From: JBCCGL01 sp039029275
Lineage (GTDB): Bacteria > Pseudomonadota > Gammaproteobacteria > JBCCGL01
Length of the DNA stretch: 64,000 nt
Assembly (NCBI GenBank): GCA_039029275.1
Contig: JBCCGL010000003.1
Location: forward strand, 1-64,000
Direction: 5' to 3'
In this document: piece after piece, positions 18,182 to 26,920 of the stretch
Layout of the letters: each line of letters starts with the position of its first letter
How positions within the stretch are numbered: the stretch's first letter is position 1
Notes under the pieces: model-generated
What the model was told of the DNA's origin: nothing
Databases searched by the model: none
Seen by the model: the letters and a program-made list of their open reading frames with translations, nothing else
Position numbers and translations under genes: made by a program

Positions 18182-19219
18182 ATGGAAAATCGACGTAACT
18201 TCTACCGCATTTTGCGCGTCCAGCCGGATGCCTCACCGGAGGTGATCCAGCAGAGTTATCGCGCGCTCATGCAAAAGCTCAAAATGCACCCGGACCTGGG
18301 CGGTGAGCACTGGGACGCGGGTATCGTTAATCAGGCGTACAACGTTTTGCGCAATGCGAAAAAACGCGCCGATTATGATGTCGAGTTACTTCAGCAGTAC
18401 AGCATAAAAACGCTTGCCGGCGCTGATGTCATGTCAGATGAACACGCGTCTGGCGAAACGTTGCAAGGCAGAGCGGGTGCAGGAATTAATCAGCGAAATT
18501 TTTATCGCTTATTGCACGTTCAACCCGACGCTGAAATCGAAGTAATCCGATCGAGTTTCCGCAAGCTCATGGATATCGCTCCCTCTACTCAACGGAGTCT
18601 TCTCAAGCGAGCAATCGATGTGTTGGATGATCCTGAGCAGCGCGCGCTCTACGACGAATTAATCCGTAAGCATCCGCACTGGCGTTGTGTTGAGTTGATT
18701 AAAGCGTGGCGTGATAAAAAACATACCGTGTCGAAAAACACTGTTGTCGCGAATGGAAGTGCAAGCGATGAAAATGGAAGCCTGTACGAGTATCACCCAT
18801 CAATTTCACAGTTCTGCGCGTTTTGTAAAACTCCCTACGCGACTGCATGCGCTGAGTTAGGGACCGTTTTTTGCGTTGAATGTGGTAGCCCGCTGCTAAC
18901 GCCACAGAAACACTTTTTTAATACGCCCCGTCGTTCTCTTGCTCGCATGCAGCGATCTGAAACCGCGCGCTATTTTTCATACTGGCCCAGCGTTGCGACA
19001 GAGGTGATGTTGGACAATCTTTCGCCGACTGGGGCGAGCTTTCGCACTGCCGAGCCGCTGGACAGTACACAAATGTTGAAAATCGACGCGTCGCATTTCA
19101 AAGCGGTAGGCGAGATAGCGCACGTTGCGCTCGAAGGAGTCGACTATCAGGTCGGCGTACGTTTCTCGGCGGTCCACTTTCACAATTCGAGTGGAACATT
19201 TTTGTCTACCTCTGCTTGA
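18182..19219 (+). CDS. Two J-domain-like segments + zinc-ribbon motif + PilZ domain protein
   Basis: Domain order, numbered from ATG 18182 (a GTG two codons earlier is possible): a J-domain-like segment (about 6-70) with the HPD triad at 36-38; a second segment (about 106-165) starting NFYRLLHVQPDA, like NFYRILRVQPDA of the first, but without HPD; a four-cysteine motif C212-x2-C215...C231-x2-C234, probably binding zinc; and a C-terminal PilZ domain with RxxxR at 251-255 and NLSPTG near 279-284. J-domains stimulate DnaK ATPase through HPD, and PilZ domains bind cyclic di-GMP through RxxxR and [DN]xSxxG. A c-di-GMP-responsive co-chaperone is an inference. I do not recognise a named family for this architecture. 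Confidence 0.75.
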   Translation: MENRRNFYRILRVQPDASPEVIQQSYRALMQKLKMHPDLGGEHWDAGIVNQAYNVLRNAKKRADYDVELLQQYSIKTLAGADVMSDEHASGETLQGRAGAGINQRNFYRLLHVQPDAEIEVIRSSFRKLMDIAPSTQRSLLKRAIDVLDDPEQRALYDELIRKHPHWRCVELIKAWRDKKHTVSKNTVVANGSASDENGSLYEYHPSISQFCAFCKTPYATACAELGTVFCVECGSPLLTPQKHFFNTPRRSLARMQRSETARYFSYWPSVATEVMLDNLSPTGASFRTAEPLDSTQMLKIDASHFKAVGEIAHVALEGVDYQVGVRFSAVHFHNSSGTFLSTSA

Positions 19220-19248
19220 GGTGTTTTATCTTCTACCGCAACTGAAAT

Positions 19249-19272
19249 GGTTTTATCTATACAGGTAAAACC
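19249..19272. terminator. Possible hairpin between convergent genes
   Basis: A perfect 7-bp inverted repeat GGTTTTA / TAAAACC with a 10-base loop lies between the 3' ends of the J-PilZ gene and the minus-strand response regulator. It could act in both directions, but the stem is AT-rich and no strong T tract follows, so support is weak. Confidence 0.3.
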
Positions 19273-19291
19273 CCGTGAAGTAGACCGCGAT

Positions 19292-20245
19292 CTAGGCGCG
19301 CAATCGTTCCATGAGTTTTGATCGAAGAATACCGATACGACTGATAAAACCGCTGGATACCGATGATGACGTTGGCGACTCTTCCGCGATCGGCTTAACA
19401 TTGTGGCGCGAGAGCAGAACCGGATTGCGCGCCATTTGATTGTGATAGTTAAGCGCCGATTTAACGCTGAGGTTCATCCGCCCCGGTGAGATTGGTGTTG
19501 GCAGATATCGATAGACCTGTCCCTGATTAATCAGGTTGATTGCAACCTGCGCGTCAGTTTGTGACATCACCGCAATCGTTGTCGCGAGCGGGTAGTTTTG
19601 TTTAATTTGTTTGAGAAAGTCGATCTGCTCGGACTGGGTTTTATCGATGTAGGTAATCACTAATGCAATCGGGAAGTCGATGAAATACTCAAGCGCGCGG
19701 TCAACAGAATTCGCGTAATGCACGGTATGTTGTTTGCCAAACATCGACTCAATAAACGCGAGGATTTCCTGATTGGGTTCGAATACAACGATGTGCTGGC
19801 TGTCGTTGGGAGCTGACTCGGCTTCGATGTTCAGAGTTTTTGTAGGCGACCTGTCGGCTTCAAACAGCTTATGTGAAATAGATGCCGCTTCACCCACGAC
19901 CTCAGTAATGTCATCGACTTCCCACGGTTTCGTCACATAGCGAAACACCTCGCCTTTATTGATGGAGTCGACCACAGCGGGCACGTCAGCATAGCCCGTC
20001 AGCAGGAGGCGCATGGTGTTAGGTGAGACTTCTTTCATTTTGGCGAGCAGATCGACACCGCGCATTTTGGGCATTCGCTGATCGCTCACCACGACGTGAA
20101 CACGCTGTTGCTTGGTTATCTCGAGCGCATCGTGGCCATCGTCAACGGTAATGACCTTGTAAGCGTTGTTGCGGAATAGCGCCTTAAGTGACCGCAACAC
20201 GCGCATATCGTCATCGACAAACATAATGGTCGATTCGGGCATCAT
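19292..20245 (-). CDS. Tandem receiver-domain response regulator (second receiver degenerate)
   Basis: This 317-residue protein is the likely partner of the upstream histidine kinase, whose stop lies 3 bases before its start. The first receiver (about 5-125) is complete: acidic cluster VDDDM, phosphoacceptor D55 in VVSDQRMP, Lys in YVTKPW. The second (about 150-270) keeps the fold pattern but has ITYID where the Asp is expected and LPTP in place of the Lys-Pro, so it should not be phosphorylated. No DNA-binding or enzymatic output domain follows; the last 45 residues are Ser-rich and basic. Output is probably by protein contact, which is inference. Confidence 0.85.
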   Translation of the reverse strand: MMPESTIMFVDDDMRVLRSLKALFRNNAYKVITVDDGHDALEITKQQRVHVVVSDQRMPKMRGVDLLAKMKEVSPNTMRLLLTGYADVPAVVDSINKGEVFRYVTKPWEVDDITEVVGEAASISHKLFEADRSPTKTLNIEAESAPNDSQHIVVFEPNQEILAFIESMFGKQHTVHYANSVDRALEYFIDFPIALVITYIDKTQSEQIDFLKQIKQNYPLATTIAVMSQTDAQVAINLINQGQVYRYLPTPISPGRMNLSVKSALNYHNQMARNPVLLSRHNVKPIAEESPTSSSVSSGFISRIGILRSKLMERLRA

Positions 20246-20248
20246 GCG

Positions 20249-22165
20249 TTAACTCTCTGCCACCAGATCGATAATATTGTCGCGGTCGACCTGATCGGAG
20301 TCGTCGGCATTTCTATCGACCGTCTTTATCGGTAATCCAAACTTAAACAAAGTGCCTTTCCCGGGTCGTGAGTGCAATCGAAGTTTAGCGTTATGCTGCT
20401 TTAATATGTTATAGCTGATTGAGAGGCCAAGACCAGTGCCGCTACCTGACGTCTTGGTAGTAAAAAACGGTTCAAAAATTCGCTCACCGACGTCTTTTTG
20501 CATTCCGACGCCGTCGTCCTGAATACCGACGTAAACATAATCGGAATCTGCTTCCGTTGTGATCAAGATGGTGCCGTGCCCCTTGCCATTTTGAATAGCG
20601 TGGCAGGCATTGGTCAGCACATTTAACAGCACCTGATTGATTTGCGACGGATTGCAGCGCACTTTAGGAATCTCGCCAAAGCTCTTTACGATTTCAGCCG
20701 TATTCTTGGTTACATGATGTGAGATTTTCAGCGTGTGCTCGATGCTTTGATGTAAATCAACACCGTCTTCGTTCGCACGATCAACGCGACTGAAGTCTTT
20801 CAGGCTGAGAACCAGATCTGAGATTTGACGCAGCCCGTAGTTGGAATCCTCAACCAGTTCCATTGTTTCACCCAGGCCGTTTTCATCGGTTAGCTCTGCT
20901 GTGAGGCGTTGAACGTTTTCAAACTGAGAGGAGATTTGTTCGTCGTCGGCATCAGTGGACGCCATGAGATCGGTAAGCAATCGGCACGCGTTAGTTTGTT
21001 CATCGACTTTGCCAACAAAGTCGGTCAGTAGTTGAACGTTGTTATACACATAACCCAGCGGCGTATTGATCTCGTGCGCAACCCCGGCAACAAGCTGACC
21101 CATCGTAGCCATTTTTTCGGATTGCACCAATTGAGTTTGAGACGCCTGCAATTGTTTAAGCGCGCGTTGCAAGCGTTTGGTGCGTTCGCGCACGCGTTTT
21201 TCCAGATCAACGTTAGCGGCGAGCAATTCTTGTTGGGCGGCGTCGAGTTGGCGTGTGCGGGCGGCGACGCGTTGGCTGAGAATACGGTTCCAGCCCAGCG
21301 TGCCAAGCGTTATGAGTAAAACAACTGCGGCACCCGCGGCGATAATGAACAGTGTTTCCTGACTTAGCAGATCCTGATCCAGACTCACCCAGCGCTGCAA
21401 AATACTGGCACGCTCTTCGTCCGTAATTGTTGCAATCGCTTTGTTGAGTAGATTGCCCAATTCCGGCCAATCTTTACGAACTCCAAACGCCAATGCGGTT
21501 TCGTATCCTGTGTCGCCCGCGATTCGCAGATTAGTCAAGCCCTCGGTGCGTATAACCCGGGTTGCAGTTGCCGCGTCAGAAATTATCGCGTCCAGATTTC
21601 CAAACGAGAGATCGCGCAGACCCTGGGTCAGGCTGGGCGTGGAATCCATCTGAAAATTCGGACGGTCGTTTCCGATCAAATCGAACCAGATATACCCCGA
21701 AACCGCGGCTACACGTCGGCCGGCGATATCGTCGAGCGTCAGCGTTCCGCTGGTATCGTCGCGTGTGATGATCACCCCGGGTAGACGAATATGCGGCTCG
21801 GTGAAGAGCATGTACTCCTCTCGCTGCGGGCTCGCTGTCGCCGCACCGAACATATCCACCTCACGTGCTTGGGCCTTTTCCAGCACCGTGTCCCAATTTG
21901 GTAGCTTCGCGATGGTGAATTGAATGCCGAGTTTTTCTTCAATCAGCGCAGCGTAGTCCGCGGCGATTCCTTTGTATTCGCCGTTCTCATCGAGGTATTC
22001 AATTGGCGCAAAATCCGGGTCTGGAGCAATCTGAATAACCGGATGGGCATCGAGCCAGGCGCGCTCTTGCGATGTAAGTGGAATCGGCTCAGCTACAGCA
22101 ATTTGTGCAAAGAGCCCGAAGAGGATGGCAACACAGAGTTTGCGCACGATCGGAATGTTATTCAT
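20249..22165 (-). CDS. Sensor histidine kinase with periplasmic SBP_bac_3 domain
   Basis: I place the start at ATG 22165 (638 residues), which gives a clean signal peptide (NIPIVRKLCVAILFGLFAQI); the open frame continues to 22252. A family 3 solute-binding domain (about 27-255) begins LTSQERAWLDAHPVIQIAPD. A transmembrane helix (about 275-295), a coiled coil, the H-box VAHEINTPLG and an ATPase domain with NVLTNACHAI, DDGVGM and GTGLGLSISYN follow. Such sensors detect amino acids or similar small solutes, but the ligand is not predictable. It forms an operon with the tandem-receiver protein, 3 bases downstream. Confidence 0.92.
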   Translation of the reverse strand: MNNIPIVRKLCVAILFGLFAQIAVAEPIPLTSQERAWLDAHPVIQIAPDPDFAPIEYLDENGEYKGIAADYAALIEEKLGIQFTIAKLPNWDTVLEKAQAREVDMFGAATASPQREEYMLFTEPHIRLPGVIITRDDTSGTLTLDDIAGRRVAAVSGYIWFDLIGNDRPNFQMDSTPSLTQGLRDLSFGNLDAIISDAATATRVIRTEGLTNLRIAGDTGYETALAFGVRKDWPELGNLLNKAIATITDEERASILQRWVSLDQDLLSQETLFIIAAGAAVVLLITLGTLGWNRILSQRVAARTRQLDAAQQELLAANVDLEKRVRERTKRLQRALKQLQASQTQLVQSEKMATMGQLVAGVAHEINTPLGYVYNNVQLLTDFVGKVDEQTNACRLLTDLMASTDADDEQISSQFENVQRLTAELTDENGLGETMELVEDSNYGLRQISDLVLSLKDFSRVDRANEDGVDLHQSIEHTLKISHHVTKNTAEIVKSFGEIPKVRCNPSQINQVLLNVLTNACHAIQNGKGHGTILITTEADSDYVYVGIQDDGVGMQKDVGERIFEPFFTTKTSGSGTGLGLSISYNILKQHNAKLRLHSRPGKGTLFKFGLPIKTVDRNADDSDQVDRDNIIDLVAES

Positions 22166-22491
22166 GCCAATATAACCTGCGTAAAAAGGGTCCGTTTTTC
22201 GGAGGCGGATCAAATACCGTACCAATGCACGCATGAGAGCACTTGAGCGCAATATGTGTGTCTGACATCAATGGATTTTTCGCGAGTGGTTTCCTGAACG
22301 ATTGAATCAGATCAAGGTACTCGTCTGATCTGCGAAAATTGGATAGAAAGATACCCTATCTCATTGATTTAGTCTAACTTATCGCCGTTGCCTAAAACGT
22401 AAGCTTAGTGATGTATGGACAGATTGCTGTGACCCCGGCGAACTCAAATGGTAAAATTGCGCGTTGAACCTTCATTGAGACCACACGTATT
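22166..22491. other. Divergent intergenic region, histidine kinase / yebC
   Basis: This 326-base gap must hold promoters for both flanking genes. Visible elements are an inverted repeat CAGATC-N13-GATCTG (22308-22332), a short palindrome AGATA-CCC-TATCT (about 22349-22361) and a TAAAAT hexamer at 22452-22457 that could be the yebC -10 element. No convincing -35 box or RNA gene was seen. Confidence 0.4.
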
Positions 22492-23223
22492 ATGGCTGGG
22501 CACAGTAAATGGGCAAACATTCAACACCGCAAAGGTGCGCAGGACGCTAAACGCGGCAAATTGTTTACCCGCCTAATCCGCGAAATAACCGTTGCTTCGC
22601 GTATGGGTGGCTCCGACCCAACCTCCAATCCGCGCCTGCGCCTGGCGATTGACAAAGCGCTCGCGGGTAACATGACCAAAGATACGATTGAGCGTGCGGT
22701 TAAACGCGGTGCAGGCGAGCTGGAAGGTGTCGAATACGAGGAGATACGCTACGAGGGCTATGGAACTGCCGGTGTCGCGATAATGGTCGATTGCCTGACC
22801 GACAACCGCAACCGCACTGTCGCTGAGGTGCGCCACGCGTTTTCCAAATACGGCGGCAATATGGGTACTGACGGTTCGGTCGCTTATCTGTTCAGTAAAA
22901 TCGGCACACTCGTATTTGCACCCGGCACTGACGAAGACGCGCTGATGGAAGCTGCGCTGGATGCCGGAGCTGAAGACGTGATAACGCACGAAGATGGCGC
23001 AATCGAGGTGGTCACCGATCCCGAATCATACGTCGATGTAAAAGAGTCGCTCGAAAACGCCGGCCTGACCGCCGAGCACGCGGAGGTCACCATGAAAGCT
23101 TCCACCGAAGTTGAGCTCGACGAAGATCAAACTGAAAAGCTGATGAAGCTGGTCGATGCGATGGAAGAACTCGACGACGTGCAGGACGTTTTCACCAACG
23201 CTGACTTCGCGCACGGTGCCTAA
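22492..23223 (+). CDS. yebC: YebC/TACO1-family protein
   Basis: The 243-residue product begins MAGHSKWANIQHRKGAQDAK, the hallmark of the YebC family, and is colinear with it throughout. Members have been described as transcriptional regulators and more recently as ribosome-associated factors that ease stalling at difficult sequences. In many gammaproteobacteria yebC sits directly before ruvC, as here; the ruvC GTG start overlaps its 3' end by 8 bases. Confidence 0.95.
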   Translation: MAGHSKWANIQHRKGAQDAKRGKLFTRLIREITVASRMGGSDPTSNPRLRLAIDKALAGNMTKDTIERAVKRGAGELEGVEYEEIRYEGYGTAGVAIMVDCLTDNRNRTVAEVRHAFSKYGGNMGTDGSVAYLFSKIGTLVFAPGTDEDALMEAALDAGAEDVITHEDGAIEVVTDPESYVDVKESLENAGLTAEHAEVTMKASTEVELDEDQTEKLMKLVDAMEELDDVQDVFTNADFAHGA

Positions 23224-23719
23224 TCGCAGCACGCGCATCCTCGGGATCGACCCCGGCTCCGTTATCACCGGATATGGGATTATTGAAAGCGATGGCGTGC
23301 ACAGTGTGCATATCGCACACGGGGCGTTACGCGTAACCGGGGACGATTTTCCATCACGCCTGGGCAAAATTTTTAATCAGTTGCAGAGTGTAGTGAGCGA
23401 ATATCAGCCAGTTGAATGCGCTGTCGAATCTGTTTTTATGAACAAAAATGCAATGTCAGCGCTCAAATTGGGTCAGGCGCGTGGGGCTGCAATTGCAGCA
23501 GTTGTCGCTGCCGGCATACCGGTTGGCGAGTATTCGCCGAGATTGATCAAGCAAGCGGTCACTGGCACAGGTTCGGCCAAAAAGGAACAGGTTCAGCATA
23601 TGGTGGGAGTTCTGCTCAATTTGCGCACCGACCTTCAAGCCGACGCAGCCGACGGCCTTGCGGTCGCGCTTTGCCACGCGCACGCACGGCGCTCGAACTT
23701 TGCAACGGTGAGCTCATGA
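23216..23719 (+). CDS. ruvC: Holliday junction endonuclease RuvC
   Basis: RuvC resolves Holliday junctions with RuvAB. I chose GTG 23216, giving 167 residues starting VPNRSTRILGIDPGS, with the catalytic Asp of GIDPGS near residue 11 as expected; the longer frame from 23156 lies inside yebC. Further acidic catalytic residues are the Glu in ECAVESVF and the Asp residues in DAADGLAVALCHAH. It overlaps yebC by 8 bases and ruvA by 4 bases, so all are likely co-translated. No LexA box was noticed. Confidence 0.95.
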   Translation: MPNRSTRILGIDPGSVITGYGIIESDGVHSVHIAHGALRVTGDDFPSRLGKIFNQLQSVVSEYQPVECAVESVFMNKNAMSALKLGQARGAAIAAVVAAGIPVGEYSPRLIKQAVTGTGSAKKEQVQHMVGVLLNLRTDLQADAADGLAVALCHAHARRSNFATVSS

Positions 23720-24312
23720 TCGGGCGACTCAGCGGCACGCTGATCGAAAAAAAGCCGCCGTTTCTGCTGATCGACGTCAACGGCGTTGGCTATGAAGTCG
23801 AGGCGCCTATGTCGACGTTTTACGTGCTGCCAGCGCTTGGCGAGCACTGTGTTGTCATGACTCACTTAGTGGTGCGCGATGACGCGCATTTGTTGTTTGC
23901 GTTTGCATCTGAGTCAGAGCGGGCGCTGTTCCGCTCGTTGATCAAAGTCAGCGGTGTCGGTGCCAAGGTGGCGCTAACGATACTGTCGGGCATAAGCGCA
24001 GACGAATTTGCGCTTGCGGTCAGCAGCAACGATGTCGCTACTCTCACGCGACTGCCCGGGGTTGGCAAAAAGACCGCCGAACGCCTGGTCGTTGAGATGC
24101 GTGACAAACTCGGCGATACCCTGCTCGGAACCGTGCCCGGTGCAGGCACAAGCGTTGAGCCTGCTAAAGACGCTGTATCTCAAGCGTGCGAAGCGTTAAT
24201 TGCGCTTGGCTACAAACCTGCAGACGCCGCAAAGATGGTGAAATCGGTTGCGCAGGCCGACGCTTCAGTAGAGCAGTTGATTCGCCTTGCGCTCCAGTCA
24301 ACGCAACGGTAG
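23716..24312 (+). CDS. ruvA: Holliday junction branch-migration protein RuvA
   Basis: RuvA binds the junction as a tetramer and loads the RuvB motors. The ATG at 23716 overlaps the ruvC stop by four bases and gives 198 residues starting MIGRLSGTLIEKKPPFLLID. An OB-fold (1-65), two helix-hairpin-helix motifs including LPGVGKKTAERLVVEMRDKL, and the C-terminal RuvB-binding domain (about 150-198) are present. The open frame running back to 23416 is a shadow of ruvC. Confidence 0.96.
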   Translation: MIGRLSGTLIEKKPPFLLIDVNGVGYEVEAPMSTFYVLPALGEHCVVMTHLVVRDDAHLLFAFASESERALFRSLIKVSGVGAKVALTILSGISADEFALAVSSNDVATLTRLPGVGKKTAERLVVEMRDKLGDTLLGTVPGAGTSVEPAKDAVSQACEALIALGYKPADAAKMVKSVAQADASVEQLIRLALQSTQR

Positions 24313-24324
24313 CGGGATCGGTCG

Positions 24325-25371
24325 ATGGAAATTGATAACGAACGACTCATGACCGGCACAGAGCAAGGTGACGAAGTCCACGATCGCGCGTTGCGTCCGC
24401 AAAGTCTTGCCGACTACCGCGGTCAGCCAACTGTCACCGAACAACTCAACGTATTTATTCCGGCTGCCCGGGCGCGCAGCGAGGCACTCGACCACGTCCT
24501 CATCTTCGGGCCTCCTGGCCTTGGTAAAACCACACTGGCAAATATTATCGCGCAGGAAATGAGCGTGAATATTCGCCATACATCCGGCCCGGTGCTGGAA
24601 AAAGCGGGCGATCTTGCCGCGCTGCTCACCAACCTCGAGCCACGCGATGTGCTGTTTATTGACGAAATTCATCGCCTTAGCGCCGTGGTTGAGGAAGTGC
24701 TGTATCCGGCGATGGAGGACTACCAGCTAGATATCGTAATTGGTGAGGGTCCGGCGGCGCGCGCGATCAAGCTCGATTTGCCGCCTTTTACGCTGGTTGG
24801 GGCAACAACCCGCGCTGGCTTGTTGACATCGCCGCTGCGGGATCGATTCGGGATTGTCCAGCGGCTCGAGTTTTACTCGACTGGAGATCTGGCCGAAATC
24901 GTTAAACGCTCGGCGGGAATACTGAATGTGCCTGTTGAGGACGCCGGTGCCAACGAGATCGCGCGTCGCTCACGCGGCACGCCGCGAATTGCCAACCGGT
25001 TGCTGCGGCGCGTGCGTGACTACGCCGAGATCAAAGCGGATGGCGTGATCACCGTCGCAGTGGCTGACGCGGCGCTGAACATGCTGAGCGTCGACTCGCA
25101 CGGCCTGGACGGAATGGATCACAAACTTCTGCGTGCGGTGATTGACAAATTTTCAGGCGGACCAGTTGGCGTCGATAACCTCGGTGCTGCGATCGGCGAG
25201 GAGGCAGGGACAATCGAAGACGTGATTGAGCCGTACCTGATTCAGCAGGGCTTCTTAATGCGCACACCGCGCGGGCGTGTCGCGACTGCCAATGCTTACA
25301 AACATTTTGGACTGGCGACGGGGACACTCACGCAGGAGGCGTCAGGCGACCTATTTGAACCGCAGGGCTAG
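24325..25371 (+). CDS. ruvB: Holliday junction helicase RuvB
   Basis: RuvB is the AAA+ hexameric motor of branch migration. The 348-residue product has Walker A GPPGLGKTTLANI, Walker B FIDEIHRL, sensor 1 LVGATTRAG and the C-terminal winged-helix domain ending in RTPRGRVATANAYKHFG. It follows ruvA by 12 bases and completes the ruvCAB operon. Length and motifs are standard. Confidence 0.97.
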   Translation: MEIDNERLMTGTEQGDEVHDRALRPQSLADYRGQPTVTEQLNVFIPAARARSEALDHVLIFGPPGLGKTTLANIIAQEMSVNIRHTSGPVLEKAGDLAALLTNLEPRDVLFIDEIHRLSAVVEEVLYPAMEDYQLDIVIGEGPAARAIKLDLPPFTLVGATTRAGLLTSPLRDRFGIVQRLEFYSTGDLAEIVKRSAGILNVPVEDAGANEIARRSRGTPRIANRLLRRVRDYAEIKADGVITVAVADAALNMLSVDSHGLDGMDHKLLRAVIDKFSGGPVGVDNLGAAIGEEAGTIEDVIEPYLIQQGFLMRTPRGRVATANAYKHFGLATGTLTQEASGDLFEPQG

Positions 25372-25374
25372 CAC

Positions 25375-25785
25375 GTGTTTAGCATTCCAATTCGCGTTTA
25401 CTACGAGGACACAGATGCTGGTGGCGTTGTCTACTACGCCAACTACCTCAAGTATATTGAGCGCGCCCGAACCGAGTTTCTGCGTGCGGCAGGGTATGAT
25501 CAAAGTGAGCTCGGCCGTAAAATAGGCGTGCAGTTTGTTGTCCGCTCGGCGTCGCTGGACTTAAAAAAACCTGCGCGTCTGGATGACCAGCTCGACGTTA
25601 CCTGTGAAGTGGCAAATTACGGCCGGGCAAGCCTGCTGTTCGAACAGCAGGTAATGCGTCACACTAACGAGGCATTGCCCGCGCTACTATGCGCGGCGAC
25701 AATAAAGATCGCCTGTGTGGATATCGAAACATTTCGCCCGAGTGCGATCCCGGGCGAATTGTTCAATGCAATCAACATTAAATAA
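25375..25785 (+). CDS. ybgC: Acyl-CoA thioesterase YbgC
   Basis: YbgC is a hotdog-fold thioesterase usually encoded first in the tol-pal operon. The 136-residue product has the active-site pattern YYEDTDAGGVVYYANYLKY near the N-terminus. The start is GTG at 25375, three bases after the ruvB stop. tolQ follows 11 bases downstream, which matches the conserved neighbourhood and links it to the envelope, though its role in Tol-Pal function is not essential. Confidence 0.94.
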   Translation: MFSIPIRVYYEDTDAGGVVYYANYLKYIERARTEFLRAAGYDQSELGRKIGVQFVVRSASLDLKKPARLDDQLDVTCEVANYGRASLLFEQQVMRHTNEALPALLCAATIKIACVDIETFRPSAIPGELFNAINIK

Positions 25786-25796
25786 GAGCGAATAGC

Positions 25797-26477
25797 GTGC
25801 AAGCCGACCTTTCCTATATCGAACTCATTGCCAACGCCAGTGTGCTGGTGCAACTCGTGATGTTGTGCCTGGTGCTGGCTTCGGCCATGTCGTGGTTTGT
25901 CATCATCGTGAAAAACCGCCAGTTTAAGCAGGCCAAACGCGCCGCAGACCGGTTTGAGGATTTGTTTTGGACAGGCGGTGATGTCAGTGCAATTTACAAA
26001 ACGCTGCAACCGCGACGCGCGCAATTGCGAGGATTGGAGCGCATCTTCGAGGCCGGGTTTTCCGAGTACGGCCGGCTGCACAAGCAAACCAAAAGCGGCG
26101 AGCAAATTCTTGACGGCGCGCAGCGGGCAATGAAAATTGCGCTCTCGCGTGAGACTGACGACGTCGAATCCAGTCTCTCGTTCCTTGCGACCGTTGGCTC
26201 TACCAGCCCCTATGTCGGCCTGTTTGGCACGGTCTGGGGCATTATGAATTCCTTCCGTGCACTCGGCGGCGCGCAGCAGGCAACCCTGGCCATGGTGGCT
26301 CCCGGCATCGCCGAAGCGTTAATTGCAACAGCAATTGGGCTTTTTGCCGCTATCCCGGCGGTGATCGCCTATAACCGTTTTGTCAACAGCGCGGATCGCT
26401 TACTCAACCGCTACAACAACTTTCTGGAAGAGTTCTCGACCTTGTTGCAGCGTCAGGTTTACGGTCGCAACCAGTAG
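25797..26477 (+). CDS. tolQ: Tol-Pal system proton channel subunit TolQ
   Basis: TolQ forms with TolR the proton-driven motor that powers outer-membrane constriction during division. The 226-residue product starts at GTG 25797 and has three transmembrane helices: about 16-38, 137-157 and 170-192. The MotA/TolQ/ExbB core includes the LATVGSTSPYVGLFGTVWGI segment. tolR begins 12 bases later. Confidence 0.96.
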   Translation: MQADLSYIELIANASVLVQLVMLCLVLASAMSWFVIIVKNRQFKQAKRAADRFEDLFWTGGDVSAIYKTLQPRRAQLRGLERIFEAGFSEYGRLHKQTKSGEQILDGAQRAMKIALSRETDDVESSLSFLATVGSTSPYVGLFGTVWGIMNSFRALGGAQQATLAMVAPGIAEALIATAIGLFAAIPAVIAYNRFVNSADRLLNRYNNFLEEFSTLLQRQVYGRNQ

Positions 26478-26489
26478 CGGATACGCAGC

Positions 26490-26918
26490 ATGGCGCGCGA
26501 ACAACTTAACAAGAAACGTCCAATGGGTGAGATAAACGTCGTGCCCTACATCGACGTCATGCTTGTTCTGTTAGTGATTTTTATGATCACCGCACCGCTG
26601 CTCAAGACCGGTGTGGATGTTGAATTGCCCAAGGCCACATCCAAGCCATTGGACAACGACACGCAGGATGATCCCTTGGTATTGACCGTTCAGAAGGACG
26701 GTTCTTTTCTTATTGGCGACGAACCCGTATTAGATGACGAAGAGCTGATGCTGAAGGTTTCCGCGATTTTGCGTTTAGCGCAAAGCAACGGAAAACAACC
26801 AACGGTGCTGGTCGCGGGCGACGCGGGTGTGAATTACGGCCGCGTCGTCAAAGGGATGGCATTGCTTCAGGCGGCGGGTGTGCCTCAGGTTGGGTTGTTG
26901 ACCGAGCCGGGGCAATAG
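26490..26918 (+). CDS. tolR: Tol-Pal system protein TolR
   Basis: TolR couples the TolQ channel to TolA. It is a 142-residue ExbD/TolR protein with one transmembrane helix (about 18-38); the segment INVVPYIDVMLVLLVIFMIT contains the proton-pathway Asp in YIDVML. A periplasmic dimerisation domain follows. It starts at ATG 26490 and ends two bases before tolA. Confidence 0.96.
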   Translation: MAREQLNKKRPMGEINVVPYIDVMLVLLVIFMITAPLLKTGVDVELPKATSKPLDNDTQDDPLVLTVQKDGSFLIGDEPVLDDEELMLKVSAILRLAQSNGKQPTVLVAGDAGVNYGRVVKGMALLQAAGVPQVGLLTEPGQ

Positions 26919-26920
26919 TC

